64,000 bases of DNA from Kordia zhangzhouensis (GCF_001005305.1 NZ_LBMH01000003.1:124001-188000), one strand, 5' to 3'. Numbered from the stretch's first letter, positions 8,283 through 18,090 are shown. A program made the numbers and translations. Notes: generated by a model not told the origin, from the sequence alone.

Positions 8283-9003
8283 GCAGTTCTTCGATTGGAT
8301 TAAACGAAATCGTACTTTTCCTTTCCCTCAACAGGTCGTGATAATCCATAGTCACAATTTCTTCCTTTTTTTCAACTTGTGTCACACTAACTGTTCGAAC
8401 TATTTTTCTATCCATAATAACATCTATATTTGGATTTCCAATTCCTGCTGTAGTATGAAAATACAATAAAGAATCTGCTTGAAGTAATTCTTTTTGTTGA
8501 AAATCTTCAAACCAATTGCGACGTAATTGTTTCATCTCTTCAGAATACAAAGTTGAAGATGACCAAATATGCGCTTTATGAAGCGGCAGTTTTTGAAAGT
8601 ACTTTTTGACTCCATCCCAAACAAGCTCATATAATACCAAAGTAGCATTCCAATCAACAATTATAATTGTAAAAGGTTCTATTCGAGCTAAATTATATGC
8701 ATGAACAGCTTCTTCAATTTGAGAACATCCTAAAAGATCTTTTACAACAACACCTCTACTGTGTCTGTAATTAGGCAGACGTATGTGTTTCTCAAAACCT
8801 CCATTTAGCAAACAAATCAAACGTTTTTGATCGCTCACTCCAATCCAAGTACCACCACCTACCACATCTTTAGGAAAAATCATTTTTGATTCCAAAACTG
8901 TATATTCAGCAGGACTTAAAGTTTCCCTTTTGGGAGATTCATCCCTATTAGAAGTTAATACAAAATCATTATTTCCTTTATAAAAAAAACTAACTGTACA
9001 CAT
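8275..9003 (-). CDS. NRDE family protein (TANGO2-like)
   Basis: This 242-residue protein starts MCTVSFFY and contains the namesake N-R-D-E sequence (SNRDESPKRE, about residues 18-27), followed by GGGTWIGVSDQ, both hallmarks of the NRDE/TANGO2 family. The cysteine at position 2 and the overall pattern recall N-terminal nucleophile hydrolases, but bacterial functions are not established (human TANGO2 is linked to haem or lipid handling). Its 3' end overlaps the start of the papain-like gene by 8 bases, so the pair is an operon. It diverges from pruA. Confidence 0.85.
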   Translation of the reverse strand: MCTVSFFYKGNNDFVLTSNRDESPKRETLSPAEYTVLESKMIFPKDVVGGGTWIGVSDQKRLICLLNGGFEKHIRLPNYRHSRGVVVKDLLGCSQIEEAVHAYNLARIEPFTIIIVDWNATLVLYELVWDGVKKYFQKLPLHKAHIWSSSTLYSEEMKQLRRNWFEDFQQKELLQADSLLYFHTTAGIGNPNIDVIMDRKIVRTVSVTQVEKKEEIVTMDYHDLLRERKSTISFNPIEELHE

Positions 9004-9163
9004 ATTCCCTTTGTCTGCCGTTCCGCAAACAACTTACAAAATTTTCATTAGAAAGCATATAAAATTCCCAAATGCATAATTGACAATTATCCGTATTGCT
9101 AATTTTTCATAAAGTACAGAAAATACATACAAAATGACGTTCGACTAAGGTGCATTTTTTTTG

Positions 9164-9171
9164 TATCTTTG
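9164..9171 (+). promoter_or_regulatory. probable -7 promoter element of pruA
   Basis: TATCTTTG followed by CAA matches TAnnTTTG and lies 42 bases ahead of the pruA ATG. No convincing -33 TTG was found at normal spacing. Confidence 0.55.
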
Positions 9172-9213
9172 CAACTTTAAATTCTAATACAAACACTTAT
9201 AAAAATATAACCT

Positions 9214-10839
9214 ATGGGAAAAGGATTTTTTCAAGTTCCAACTGCGATAAACGAACCTGTAAAATCGTATGCACCAGGAACTCCAGAAAGAGCCGCTGTT
9301 ACTGCACAATATGAATCATATTTTAATGGAAATGTAGACATTCCAATGTATATCGGTCACGAAGAAATTCGTACAGGAAACACAAATACGATGGCGCCTC
9401 CTCATGATCATCAAAATATTGTTGGAACCTATCATTTAGCCGAAAAAAAACATGTGACTCAAGCTATTAATGCTGCGTTAGATGCTAGAAAAAAATGGGC
9501 TCAATTAACTTGGGAGCAACGCGCTGCTATTTTCCTAAAAGCTGCTGAATTAATTGCTGGACCATACAGAGCTAAGATTAATGCTGCAACGATGATTGCC
9601 CAATCTAAAACAGTACACCAAGCAGAAATTGATGCCGCATGTGAATTGATTGACTTTTTACGCTTTAACGTAGAATTCATGTCGCAAATTTATGAAGAGC
9701 AACCAGATTCTGCAGAAGGCATATGGAATCGTGTAGAGTACAGACCATTAGAAGGATTTGTATATGCTATTACACCTTTTAACTTTACGGCCATCGCCGC
9801 AAATTTGCCTGCTAGTGCTGCCATGATGGGGAATACCGTTGTATGGAAACCTAGCGATAGTCAAATTTTCTCAGCAAAAGTAATTGTTGATGTATTTAAA
9901 GAAGCTGGTGTCCCAGATGGTGTTATTAATGTTGTATATGGCGACCCAGTAATGATTACAGATACTATTTTGGAAAGCCCAGATTTTGCAGGAGTTCACT
10001 TTACAGGCTCTACATATGTATTCAAAGAACTTTGGAAAAAAATTGGAAACAATATCCATACTTATAAAACGTATCCTAAAATTGTAGGAGAAACTGGAGG
10101 AAAAGATTTTATTGTAGCACATCCAAGTGCAAACCCAAAGCAAGTAGCTACTGGAATTACTCGTGGTGCTTTTGAGTTTCAAGGACAAAAATGTAGTGCG
10201 GCTTCTCGTGTATATTTACCAAAATCAATTGCCAATGAAGTTCTTGAACTAGTAAAAGAAGATATTGCTTCTTTCAAAATGGGATCTCCTGGTGACTTGC
10301 ATAATTTTATCACCGCTGTGATTCATGAAGGTTCATTTGACAAATTGGCTTCATATATTGATCAAGCAAAAGCAGATGCTGATGCAGAAGTCGTAGCAGG
10401 AGGAAATTACGACAAATCTAAAGGGTATTTTATAGAACCAACAGTAATCTTAACAACTAATCCAAAATACACAACGATGGAAACTGAGTTATTCGGGCCG
10501 GTAGTAACTGTGTATGTTTATGAGGATGCTGATTGGTCAGACACACTTACTCTTGTAGACGAAACTTCCGAGTATGCATTAACTGGAGCAATTTTCTCTC
10601 GCGATCGTTACGCCATTGATGAAGCGACTAAGGCTTTAGAAAACTGCGCAGGAAACTTCTATATCAATGACAAACCAACAGGTGCTGTTGTAGGACAACA
10701 ACCATTTGGTGGTGCAAGAGCTTCTGGAACTAATGACAAAGCTGGTTCTGCACAAAATTTATTGCGTTGGGTTTCTCCTAGATTAATTAAAGAAACTTTT
10801 GTTTCTCCTACCAACTACAGATATCCTTTTTTAGGATAA
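9214..10839 (+). CDS. pruA: L-glutamate gamma-semialdehyde (1-pyrroline-5-carboxylate) dehydrogenase
   Basis: This 541-residue aldehyde dehydrogenase oxidises glutamate semialdehyde (from proline via P5C) to glutamate with NAD+. Visible landmarks are EGFVYAITPFNFTAIAANLP (cofactor-binding region), the GSTYVFKELW turn, and the catalytic cysteine in FQGQKCSAASR (C327). The C-terminal QPFGGARASGTNDKAGS segment is typical of the monofunctional P5CDH branch, and the length fits that branch rather than bifunctional PutA. No proline dehydrogenase gene is adjacent. A strong intrinsic terminator follows 23 bases after the stop, so it is probably monocistronic. Confidence 0.96.
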   Translation: MGKGFFQVPTAINEPVKSYAPGTPERAAVTAQYESYFNGNVDIPMYIGHEEIRTGNTNTMAPPHDHQNIVGTYHLAEKKHVTQAINAALDARKKWAQLTWEQRAAIFLKAAELIAGPYRAKINAATMIAQSKTVHQAEIDAACELIDFLRFNVEFMSQIYEEQPDSAEGIWNRVEYRPLEGFVYAITPFNFTAIAANLPASAAMMGNTVVWKPSDSQIFSAKVIVDVFKEAGVPDGVINVVYGDPVMITDTILESPDFAGVHFTGSTYVFKELWKKIGNNIHTYKTYPKIVGETGGKDFIVAHPSANPKQVATGITRGAFEFQGQKCSAASRVYLPKSIANEVLELVKEDIASFKMGSPGDLHNFITAVIHEGSFDKLASYIDQAKADADAEVVAGGNYDKSKGYFIEPTVILTTNPKYTTMETELFGPVVTVYVYEDADWSDTLTLVDETSEYALTGAIFSRDRYAIDEATKALENCAGNFYINDKPTGAVVGQQPFGGARASGTNDKAGSAQNLLRWVSPRLIKETFVSPTNYRYPFLG

Positions 10840-10862
10840 GCATATTATAAAAACTAAAATTT

Positions 10863-10890
10863 AAGCTGAGGTTATACCTCAGCTTTTTTT
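10863..10890 (+). terminator. intrinsic terminator after pruA
   Basis: The stem AAGCTGAGGT / ACCTCAGCTT is perfect over 10 bp with a 3-base loop and is followed by a T run to 10890. Confidence 0.95.
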
Positions 10891-11003
10891 ATTCACAAAA
10901 CTCTCTTTTGTGGATTATTTACAACATTTAAACTTTTAAAATTTATTTTTCTCAATAATTATCTTAATTTCCTGCGATTTTTACAACCCTAAAACATTCC
11001 TAA

Positions 11004-13418
11004 ATGAAGTTAAGATTACTATTTTTTTTAGCTCCTTTGTGTTTTTTTGCACAAGTAAATAATGATTCTTTTATTTCGCTAAATTCAATACCCAAGCAAA
11101 CAGAAACTTTAGTACGCAACACAGCTCCATTTTCTGTTTTAAAACAACACTCTGACTACAATAGCATGTACAGCTTAGTGCAAGCTGCCAAAGAACTAAA
11201 ACATGCAGGAAAACAGGTGCCTTCTGAAATAATTGCAAATACTATGCGAATAACTTCGTATAATGAAACCATCAAAATTGCAGGAATGTATGTTGAATAT
11301 GAAATTGTAAATCCTGAAATTATTGCCAATAATGATATTATTCTCCAAAACGAAACCTACAAAGTAAAATCATCTGCTGTTGCACATGCATTAATACAAA
11401 AAAAAGAGTTTATAGCAGCACCTTTAAGCATACATAAACACGGCTTACAAACTAGCTTTTATATTGATAGCAATCTGTTTTATACAGAAACACACAAGCA
11501 TATTACTCAATTTTCTATCGATTTTGATAATGGAAATGGATATACAACAGTAAATTTTGACACTCCTATTTCCATACAATACGCAAACGCAGGAAAGAAA
11601 CAATTGAATTTTAAAATTCGCTTGTCTTCTGGGGAAGAAAAAATATCGTCGGCTCAGCTGATTGTCCATGGAACAAATTCAACTGAAAATCAAGAAAACT
11701 CACAATCTATCACAGCTAGTATTAGTCCTGATCTTTCTACCTATAGTGGCGCAACCAATTTTGCCGGCATGGGAGAATATCAAATTTTTCTCGGAGCAGA
11801 TAATGTGTTAGACAAACCTATTATCGTTATTGATGGTTTTGATCCAAGTGACACAAGAGACATCAGCGCTGTATACCAATTACTAACGTATACTGACGGT
11901 GGAGGAATGACACAGAATTTAGCCGATCGTATTCGAGCAGAAGAAAACTTTGATGTAATCATATTAAATTTACCTCAATATCTTCGCTTAACAGATAATT
12001 CTCTACTCTTGGTTAGCGATGTTACAGATACTAACAACGACTTAATTATTGATGAAAATGATTATCCAGCAGGAAGTGTTTTGGTAGATGGTGGCGCTGA
12101 TTACATAGAACGCAATGCCATGATTTTAGTAGAATTAATTAACACAATTAACAGTCAAAAAGCTGGCAATGAAGGAAATGTAATTATTGGACCAAGTATG
12201 GGTGGATTGATTTCTAGATATGCTCTTAGTTACATGGAAAATCAAAACCTAAATCATGATACTCGTTTGTGGATTTCTTTTGATTCTCCACACTTAGGAG
12301 CAAATGTACCCATAGGTTTTCAACATTTATTTAATTATCTAGCATATGGTTTGGATACATGGGTTGGAAACTTTAGCGTAGAATCGTTGCGCCCAATTGT
12401 TGATGGCATGCTTAAATCGCCCGCAGCTAGACAAATGCTAACAGATCACATGGAAGCACATTTACAATCAGGTGAAATTGCTGAATTTGACAATACTATT
12501 GTTCTACCAACTCCTCATCCTTTTAAAGATTTGTTCTTTAATCGAATGAATAACTTAACCACATCAGGGTTTCCCGAAAATTTACGCAAAGTATCTATCA
12601 TCAACGGAAGCGGAAATGGCTCTCCTTATCCTGACAAAAATGGCAACGATGTTTTGCCTGGGCGACAAGTTTTAGATGTAACCATAGAAGGAGTTGCTCT
12701 ATTAACAGATGCACATTTAAAAGTATGGTATACGCATCCTGCCAACACAACGAATGAGGTCAGTAATATTTGGATTGACGCTCCTTTTTTATGCTTTTGC
12801 GACATTAACGCAAATGCCAACTCTCGTTCTTTTAGTTATTCCGATGGAATTGATGCCGCCATGGGTGGATTATTTGACTTAGGCGCCTTATCAGGAAGTT
12901 TTGCTGGCGGCGATCCTACCATTGATGCTTTCTTTGCTGGATTACAAACAGACTACTTCAATTTTATCCCAACAATTAGCAGCATGGCTTTAAAAAATCA
13001 AAATAATTGGTATGCTATTCCCAATCCTATTACAGAGAACAATATGAACCATACTCCTTTTGATGCTTGGTATATACCTACAACCAATGAAGGTCATGTA
13101 ACTTTAACAGATCCAAACGTTCAGTTTGCTTGGAATGAAATTGTTTCTAACACATTGACATCCCAAGTTTTTTCCAACACCTCAATGATTCAGCTTTTAG
13201 AAAATCCTGTAAAAAACACTCTTAAACTAGCTGTTTCTACTCCAATCAATGAATTAAATTTAGCACTTATTGATATTTCTGGAAGAAAAGTTTACAATCA
13301 ATCCTTTACAAATATCTCTTCCGAACTCAATATTCCAATAACCTTACAAACAGGAGTCTACATATTGGAAATACAACACCAAGAAAATTCAGAAGTAAAA
13401 AAGATTATCATCAAGTAA
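11004..13418 (+). CDS. secreted alpha/beta hydrolase with C-terminal type IX sorting domain
   Basis: The 804-residue protein has a signal peptide (about residues 1-17, ending FFAQ), a 230-residue N-terminal region of unknown fold, then a hydrolase domain with a nucleophile elbow GPSMGG (S398) preceded by GNVIIG and followed by LISRYAL. ISFDSPHLGANVP after it resembles lipase/esterase loops. The last 75 residues (LLENPVKNTLKLAV, IDISGRKVYNQ, GVYILEI, ending KKIIIK) form a T9SS type A sorting domain, so the protein is expected to be exported and then cell-surface bound or released. Substrate is unknown; a lipase or esterase is the best guess. It stands alone between terminators. Confidence 0.85.
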   Translation: MKLRLLFFLAPLCFFAQVNNDSFISLNSIPKQTETLVRNTAPFSVLKQHSDYNSMYSLVQAAKELKHAGKQVPSEIIANTMRITSYNETIKIAGMYVEYEIVNPEIIANNDIILQNETYKVKSSAVAHALIQKKEFIAAPLSIHKHGLQTSFYIDSNLFYTETHKHITQFSIDFDNGNGYTTVNFDTPISIQYANAGKKQLNFKIRLSSGEEKISSAQLIVHGTNSTENQENSQSITASISPDLSTYSGATNFAGMGEYQIFLGADNVLDKPIIVIDGFDPSDTRDISAVYQLLTYTDGGGMTQNLADRIRAEENFDVIILNLPQYLRLTDNSLLLVSDVTDTNNDLIIDENDYPAGSVLVDGGADYIERNAMILVELINTINSQKAGNEGNVIIGPSMGGLISRYALSYMENQNLNHDTRLWISFDSPHLGANVPIGFQHLFNYLAYGLDTWVGNFSVESLRPIVDGMLKSPAARQMLTDHMEAHLQSGEIAEFDNTIVLPTPHPFKDLFFNRMNNLTTSGFPENLRKVSIINGSGNGSPYPDKNGNDVLPGRQVLDVTIEGVALLTDAHLKVWYTHPANTTNEVSNIWIDAPFLCFCDINANANSRSFSYSDGIDAAMGGLFDLGALSGSFAGGDPTIDAFFAGLQTDYFNFIPTISSMALKNQNNWYAIPNPITENNMNHTPFDAWYIPTTNEGHVTLTDPNVQFAWNEIVSNTLTSQVFSNTSMIQLLENPVKNTLKLAVSTPINELNLALIDISGRKVYNQSFTNISSELNIPITLQTGVYILEIQHQENSEVKKIIIK

Positions 13419-13424
13419 GCATAA

Positions 13425-13454
13425 AAAAAGCAGCTCCTTTTAGAGCTGCTTTTT
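13425..13454. terminator. bidirectional terminator between convergent genes
   Basis: The arms AAAAAGCAGCTC and GAGCTGCTTTTT are perfectly complementary around a 6-base loop. A-rich and T-rich flanks let it act for both the hydrolase gene and the Omp28-type gene. Confidence 0.93.
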
Positions 13455-13493
13455 CAAAGAATTTAAGAATTCTAGCTAATTATAATTAATTCT

Positions 13494-14807
13494 TTAGTTT
13501 GCTTGATAGTCTTTATCAACTCCTACATGAGCACCAGTAGCGTTAATCACTTTGTTATCTGAACCTACAATCATAGCTACGATAGACATTTTACTGCTGT
13601 CATTTACTAATGAAGGAATAGGAATATCAAACACTTCAGTATATTTAGTATTTGCCATAGTATTCGCTGATGGGATTGCATCTCCAAATACATCTGTAAT
13701 AGCATGTCTTAGTGTATGATTGTGCTCAAATTGAGGAATTGGATCTTCGCCACCATAATAACTTGTATAGTTTCTTTGAGAAGCAGTAATCCCATCCTCT
13801 AAAACTAATACAACTAATTTAGCACCAGATGTAGTCTGAGCAAAAGCTGCACTTACATACACTTGCAATTGATTTCCAACAATCATTGAATTAATTGACA
13901 ATCCAGATGTTGTAGTCCCAGTAGCTAAGTTTGTCGCTTGCGCCACATTACTTGGTTCAGGATACGTCCACTCAGCATCTCTATTAATTACTGCTGTTGG
14001 ATATCCAGAAGTTACATAAACGTTATCTAAAGCAGCGCTGTATGAATTTTCCATAGCATCCCCACTATGTGCCGCAATTGCAAATACTCTATCTGTTTGT
14101 GCTTCAACTTGTTCAATGGCATAGGAAACTCTTGGACACCATCCACACCATGTTCCTGTAAAATCTTCAATCACAGCATTTCTTGCAAAAGTACCAGGCG
14201 CATTATCGTCTGTTACCGGCAAATTGAATACTGGTGAAGTAAGATTATCTTTCGTTGCAGTTGCCTGAACATCTGTCATTGTAGTAGCCATAAATCTATT
14301 CCCTACGATTTGATTCCCGTTTACTGAAATTGTAGCGTCTTCAGTAATGGTGTAATCATTACCTCCAGCATCAGTTCCAATAACAATAAACTCTGCAGTG
14401 TCTCCAACCTTAATACTTGATACAGCACTTTCTACTCGTAAAGAAGTTAAAACTGGCGGAAGTACCTCAATATTAATGGCACTACTTGTTAATGCTTCAA
14501 ACTTAGCATTAATCTGGTACGTTCCTGTTGCTGTTGGTGTAAACGAAGTTCCTTGAATAGAACTATTATTTACTAAAATAGTTGAGCTAGATGTAACATT
14601 TGACCCATCATTTGCGGTTACGGTAAATGTTACAGAACCTCCCAATTCGATAGAATTTTCACTAGCAGTTACTGTAATTGAAGTAATGCCAGATCCGCCA
14701 CTGCCAGGTGTAGGCGTTCCTCCATCTCCGTCCGAATCGTCACTACAAGAGTAGATAAACAATGCAGCAACAACTACTAAATACTTTAAGATGTTTGTTG
14801 TTTTCAT
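13494..14807 (-). CDS. Omp28-related lipoprotein with Ig-like repeats and a CxxC thioredoxin-like domain
   Basis: The 437-residue precursor ends its signal peptide in a lipobox (IYS-C21) followed by an acidic SDDSDGDGG linker, so it is a surface or outer-membrane lipoprotein. Two bacterial Ig-like repeats follow (about residues 42-115 and 118-195). The C-terminal half matches the Omp28-related family, with EDFTGTWCGWCP (C221, C224), the CxxC of thioredoxin folds. Function could be redox or adhesion-related; it is not known. It is leftward and divergent from a TlpA-like thioredoxin gene 229 bases away, another CxxC protein, which hints at shared extracytoplasmic redox work. Confidence 0.8.
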   Translation of the reverse strand: MKTTNILKYLVVVAALFIYSCSDDSDGDGGTPTPGSGGSGITSITVTASENSIELGGSVTFTVTANDGSNVTSSSTILVNNSSIQGTSFTPTATGTYQINAKFEALTSSAINIEVLPPVLTSLRVESAVSSIKVGDTAEFIVIGTDAGGNDYTITEDATISVNGNQIVGNRFMATTMTDVQATATKDNLTSPVFNLPVTDDNAPGTFARNAVIEDFTGTWCGWCPRVSYAIEQVEAQTDRVFAIAAHSGDAMENSYSAALDNVYVTSGYPTAVINRDAEWTYPEPSNVAQATNLATGTTTSGLSINSMIVGNQLQVYVSAAFAQTTSGAKLVVLVLEDGITASQRNYTSYYGGEDPIPQFEHNHTLRHAITDVFGDAIPSANTMANTKYTEVFDIPIPSLVNDSSKMSIVAMIVGSDNKVINATGAHVGVDKDYQAN

Positions 14808-15036
14808 AAGAATTTTTTTGTTTAAAAAGTTTGGTAATGGTATAATTTGCGCACTAATTTATATTAATTTTTTGTTAAAAAAAAGAAAATACTAACAAAC
14901 AGTAAATCAACAAAATAGCCTATTATTTATATAGAGAATATAGAAAAAACAGTAAAAATGTTTTATTTTATTTTTCTTGCTTTTTTAACATTAGCTTTTA
15001 TATATTTACAAAATTCTCACTATTAAACTAAATACT

Positions 15037-15525
15037 ATGAAGTCAATTATGAGTATTGCTGCAGTATGCTTATTGCTTACTTTGCAAGCACATGCGCAAA
15101 AAGAAATTCCGAATATTTCTGTAAAAGAATTAGATGGAACTTCTTTAAACATGAACCAAATCACAAAAGAAAAAGGCGTTAAAATTTTAAGTTTTTGGGC
15201 CACTTGGTGTGTTCCATGTATCAACGAACTAGATGCTATTAATGAAGTGTATGAAGATTGGCAAGATGAAACAAATGTAGAACTTATAGCCATTGCAACA
15301 GATGACGCCAGAACCAAAAAAAGAATTAAACCACTCATCAATGGGAAAGGTTGGGAATATAAAATTCTCTTAGATGAAAATCAAGACCTTCAACGTGCTT
15401 TAAACATTACCACCATTCCACATGTAATCGTTATTAAAGATGGTGAAATTGTATTTCGTCATACAGGATACTTCCCTGGTGCCGAAAACCAATTATATGA
15501 AGTGGTTAAGAAAAATGCTGAATAA
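15037..15525 (+). CDS. TlpA/ResA-like thioredoxin-family protein, periplasmic
   Basis: The 162-residue protein has a signal peptide (about residues 1-20, ending AHAQ) and a thioredoxin domain with FWATWCVPC (C58, C61), a cis-proline region TTIPHVIVI, and an AhpC/TSA-like insertion. This layout is that of TlpA/ResA thiol-disulfide oxidoreductases. The partner is unknown. It is followed after 53 bases by a predicted outer-membrane barrel gene on the same strand, likely in the same operon. There is no cytochrome c maturation gene nearby to suggest haem handling. Confidence 0.88.
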   Translation: MKSIMSIAAVCLLLTLQAHAQKEIPNISVKELDGTSLNMNQITKEKGVKILSFWATWCVPCINELDAINEVYEDWQDETNVELIAIATDDARTKKRIKPLINGKGWEYKILLDENQDLQRALNITTIPHVIVIKDGEIVFRHTGYFPGAENQLYEVVKKNAE

Positions 15526-15578
15526 CCACTTACCAAACTAACCAAACACTACTACACTAACTCACATTTTATTATTTC

Positions 15579-17255
15579 ATGAAAAAATTACTATACCTAT
15601 CTTTCGCATTGGTTGCTTCTGTAGGGTTTGCCCAAGATGACGATGATAAAAAGAAAGATTGGGGAACTTTAACAGGTGGATTTGAATCAAATATACAATG
15701 GTATAATGATGATACAAAACTTGGGAAATTTGCCGAAGAAGAACATTTTAGATCTAATAACTATTTAAAATTAGACTATAATTACGGAAATTGGTTTGCT
15801 GGTATTCAAGTTGAATCTTATGCACCAATGCCATTACTGAATTATTCTCCAAAACTTGATGACACAGGAATTGCATTATATTATGCAAAGTATAAAACTC
15901 GCAAACTTGAAGTTACAGCAGGTTACTTTTATGAGCAATTTGGAAGCGGTTTAATTTTGCGAGGTTGGGAAAATAGACCTCTAGGAATTAATAATGCCTT
16001 TCGCGGAGGTCGTATAAAATACCAACCTTCCAACGCTTTAGAGTTTACAGCTTTATATGCTAGACAACGTGACGGATTTAAAGTTTCCGAAGGAGATATT
16101 TTTGGATTCAACTCCGAAATAGATTTGACGAATGCTTTAAAATTAGAGACTTCTACTCTTTCTGCTGGCATAAGCTATGTTGGACGAAAACAAGATATCC
16201 CAGAAGATTTTCAAAATATGGGATTTGATGAGTTAACAAACTCTTTTTCTGCTAGACTTGATTTTTCTGGAAGTACTTTTTATTCAGGAATTGAATACAT
16301 CACTAAAGGAAAAGATATCATTGTAAACTCACAACGATACATTGAAAACTTTGTTGAAAAAGGGAATGCTCTTTTAGTAAATTTTGGCTATTCACAAAAA
16401 GGTCTTGGTATTGATGCCACTTTTCGAAGACTTGAAAACATGAATTTTTTCTCAGAAAGAGAAGCTTCAGGAAATGTTTTTAATGAGAATATCTTAAACT
16501 ATCTTCCAGGATTAACGAAGCAACACGATTATGCACTTACCAATATTTACGTATATCAAGCCCAACCAGCCATCTCTGTTCCAGACCCGTCTTTACTAAA
16601 GTTTGGTGAAATTGGTGGGCAAATTGATATTTTTTACAACTTTGAGAAAGGAACTTCTCTGGGTGGTAAATACGGAACTAAAGTAGCTTTCAACGCTTCA
16701 TACTGGGCTGGATTAAAAGGCGATTTCAATTTTACAGATAGAGATGCCGAAATAGAATACTTTGGTTTTGGTCAAAAATACTTTTCTGAATTTAGTATGG
16801 AGGTACGAAAAAAATGGAGTCCAAAATGGAGAAGTATATTTTATTACGTAAATCAATATTACAATCAACGTTTTATCATTGACGAACGCGGTGTCGTTAA
16901 TTCAAATATTGCTGTAGCAGAAGCTACTTATAAAATTAATTCTAAAAAATCAATTCGTGCAGAATTACAACACTTATGGACTCCAGATGATGACAAAAAT
17001 TGGGCTGGTGGAACGTTAGAATTTAATGTAACACCGCGTCTTTCTTTCTATGCGACTGATATATATAATTACGGAAACGATAACACAGACGAGCAAATTC
17101 ACTATTATAACTTTGGAGGAAGCTTCACCAAAGGAGCTACCCGAATTGCTTTAAATTATGGTAGACAAAGAGGCGGACTTGTTTGTGTTGGAGGTGTTTG
17201 TCGTTTTGTTCCGCAAAGTACAGGATTGACCATTAACTTATCTACTGCTTTTTAA
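15579..17255 (+). CDS. DUF6029-like predicted outer-membrane beta-barrel protein
   Basis: The 558-residue protein has a signal peptide ending GFAQ (about residue 19), an acidic-basic DDDDKKKD patch, and then a long run of alternating hydrophobic/aromatic strands. It ends in a terminal phenylalanine (LSTAF), the usual C-terminal signature of barrel proteins handled by BAM. I believe it matches the Bacteroidetes DUF6029 family, whose function is unknown. It follows the TlpA-like gene by 53 bases and is closed by a strong terminator, so the two probably form a bicistronic unit. The CVGGVC sequence near the C-terminus is an uncommon close cysteine pair for a barrel. Confidence 0.65.
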   Translation: MKKLLYLSFALVASVGFAQDDDDKKKDWGTLTGGFESNIQWYNDDTKLGKFAEEEHFRSNNYLKLDYNYGNWFAGIQVESYAPMPLLNYSPKLDDTGIALYYAKYKTRKLEVTAGYFYEQFGSGLILRGWENRPLGINNAFRGGRIKYQPSNALEFTALYARQRDGFKVSEGDIFGFNSEIDLTNALKLETSTLSAGISYVGRKQDIPEDFQNMGFDELTNSFSARLDFSGSTFYSGIEYITKGKDIIVNSQRYIENFVEKGNALLVNFGYSQKGLGIDATFRRLENMNFFSEREASGNVFNENILNYLPGLTKQHDYALTNIYVYQAQPAISVPDPSLLKFGEIGGQIDIFYNFEKGTSLGGKYGTKVAFNASYWAGLKGDFNFTDRDAEIEYFGFGQKYFSEFSMEVRKKWSPKWRSIFYYVNQYYNQRFIIDERGVVNSNIAVAEATYKINSKKSIRAELQHLWTPDDDKNWAGGTLEFNVTPRLSFYATDIYNYGNDNTDEQIHYYNFGGSFTKGATRIALNYGRQRGGLVCVGGVCRFVPQSTGLTINLSTAF

Positions 17256-17295
17256 AAAGAAAACCCATTATAACCAAACCAACCAACTACATCAA

Positions 17296-17331
17296 AAAAA
17301 ATCCCTTGCAAATTATTTCAAGGGATTTTTT
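17296..17331. terminator. bidirectional terminator
   Basis: AAAAAATCCCTTG and CAAGGGATTTTTT form a perfect 13-bp stem with a 10-base loop between the convergent barrel gene and rsmG. Confidence 0.93.
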
Positions 17332-17338
17332 GATTTAT

Positions 17339-17968
17339 TTAAGGTTTATATTTTATGGGCAGATGTACCACTTTTTTGGTTTCAAAAAAATCTTCTTCAA
17401 AAAAATCAGGAATTGCATATAAAGTTGCTTTTGGAAAATCTTTCAATTCCTCTGTCAAATCACCTCCTTTTAAATATAAGATTCCATTTTTTAATTCATG
17501 TCGCTGCTTTTTGGCAACTTTCTTCCGAATCCATTTTACAAAATCTGGCATATTTGTCACAGCTCTACTCACTACAAAATCAAATTCCCCTTTTACCTTC
17601 TCTGCACGTAAATGAAATGCCGAAACATTTGTTAACCCTATACTACTTACCACATTTTCAACAACATTAATCTTTTTACCGATAGCATCAACTAATGTAA
17701 ATTTGACATCGGGGAATAAAATCGCTAAAGGAATTCCAGGAAAACCTCCGCCCGTTCCGACATCTAAAATTTTTGATCCAGACTTGAAAGGTTGCACTTT
17801 TGCAATTGCCAATGCATGTAACACATGCCGCACGTACAATTCGTCAATATCCTTTCTAGAAATTACGTTAATTTTCGCATTCCAATCTTTATACAAAGCT
17901 TCCAATTGACCAAACTGTTCAATCTGAGTAGCTGTTAAATTCGTAAAATATTTAAGTATATATTCCAT
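17339..17968 (-). CDS. rsmG: 16S rRNA (guanine527-N7)-methyltransferase
   Basis: The 209-residue protein has the RsmG (GidB) fold. The SAM-binding GSKILDVGTGGGFPGIPLAI is around residues 63-82, FTLVDAIGKKINVVENV follows, and the FDFVVSRAVTNM motif is present. It methylates N7 of G527 in the decoding-region pseudoknot of 16S rRNA; loss gives low-level streptomycin resistance in characterised bacteria. Size and motif order are standard. It converges with the barrel gene and diverges from the desaturase gene. Confidence 0.96.
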   Translation of the reverse strand: MEYILKYFTNLTATQIEQFGQLEALYKDWNAKINVISRKDIDELYVRHVLHALAIAKVQPFKSGSKILDVGTGGGFPGIPLAILFPDVKFTLVDAIGKKINVVENVVSSIGLTNVSAFHLRAEKVKGEFDFVVSRAVTNMPDFVKWIRKKVAKKQRHELKNGILYLKGGDLTEELKDFPKATLYAIPDFFEEDFFETKKVVHLPIKYKP

Positions 17969-18090
17969 ATCTTCCGCAAAACTACTCTTTATTTACGATT
18001 ATCTAAATTTATTATTTTCAAATTACAATTTTTACAATATATTGTACCAATTTTTAGTAGCAATCCAACAAGATTAAATTTATTTCCTCC

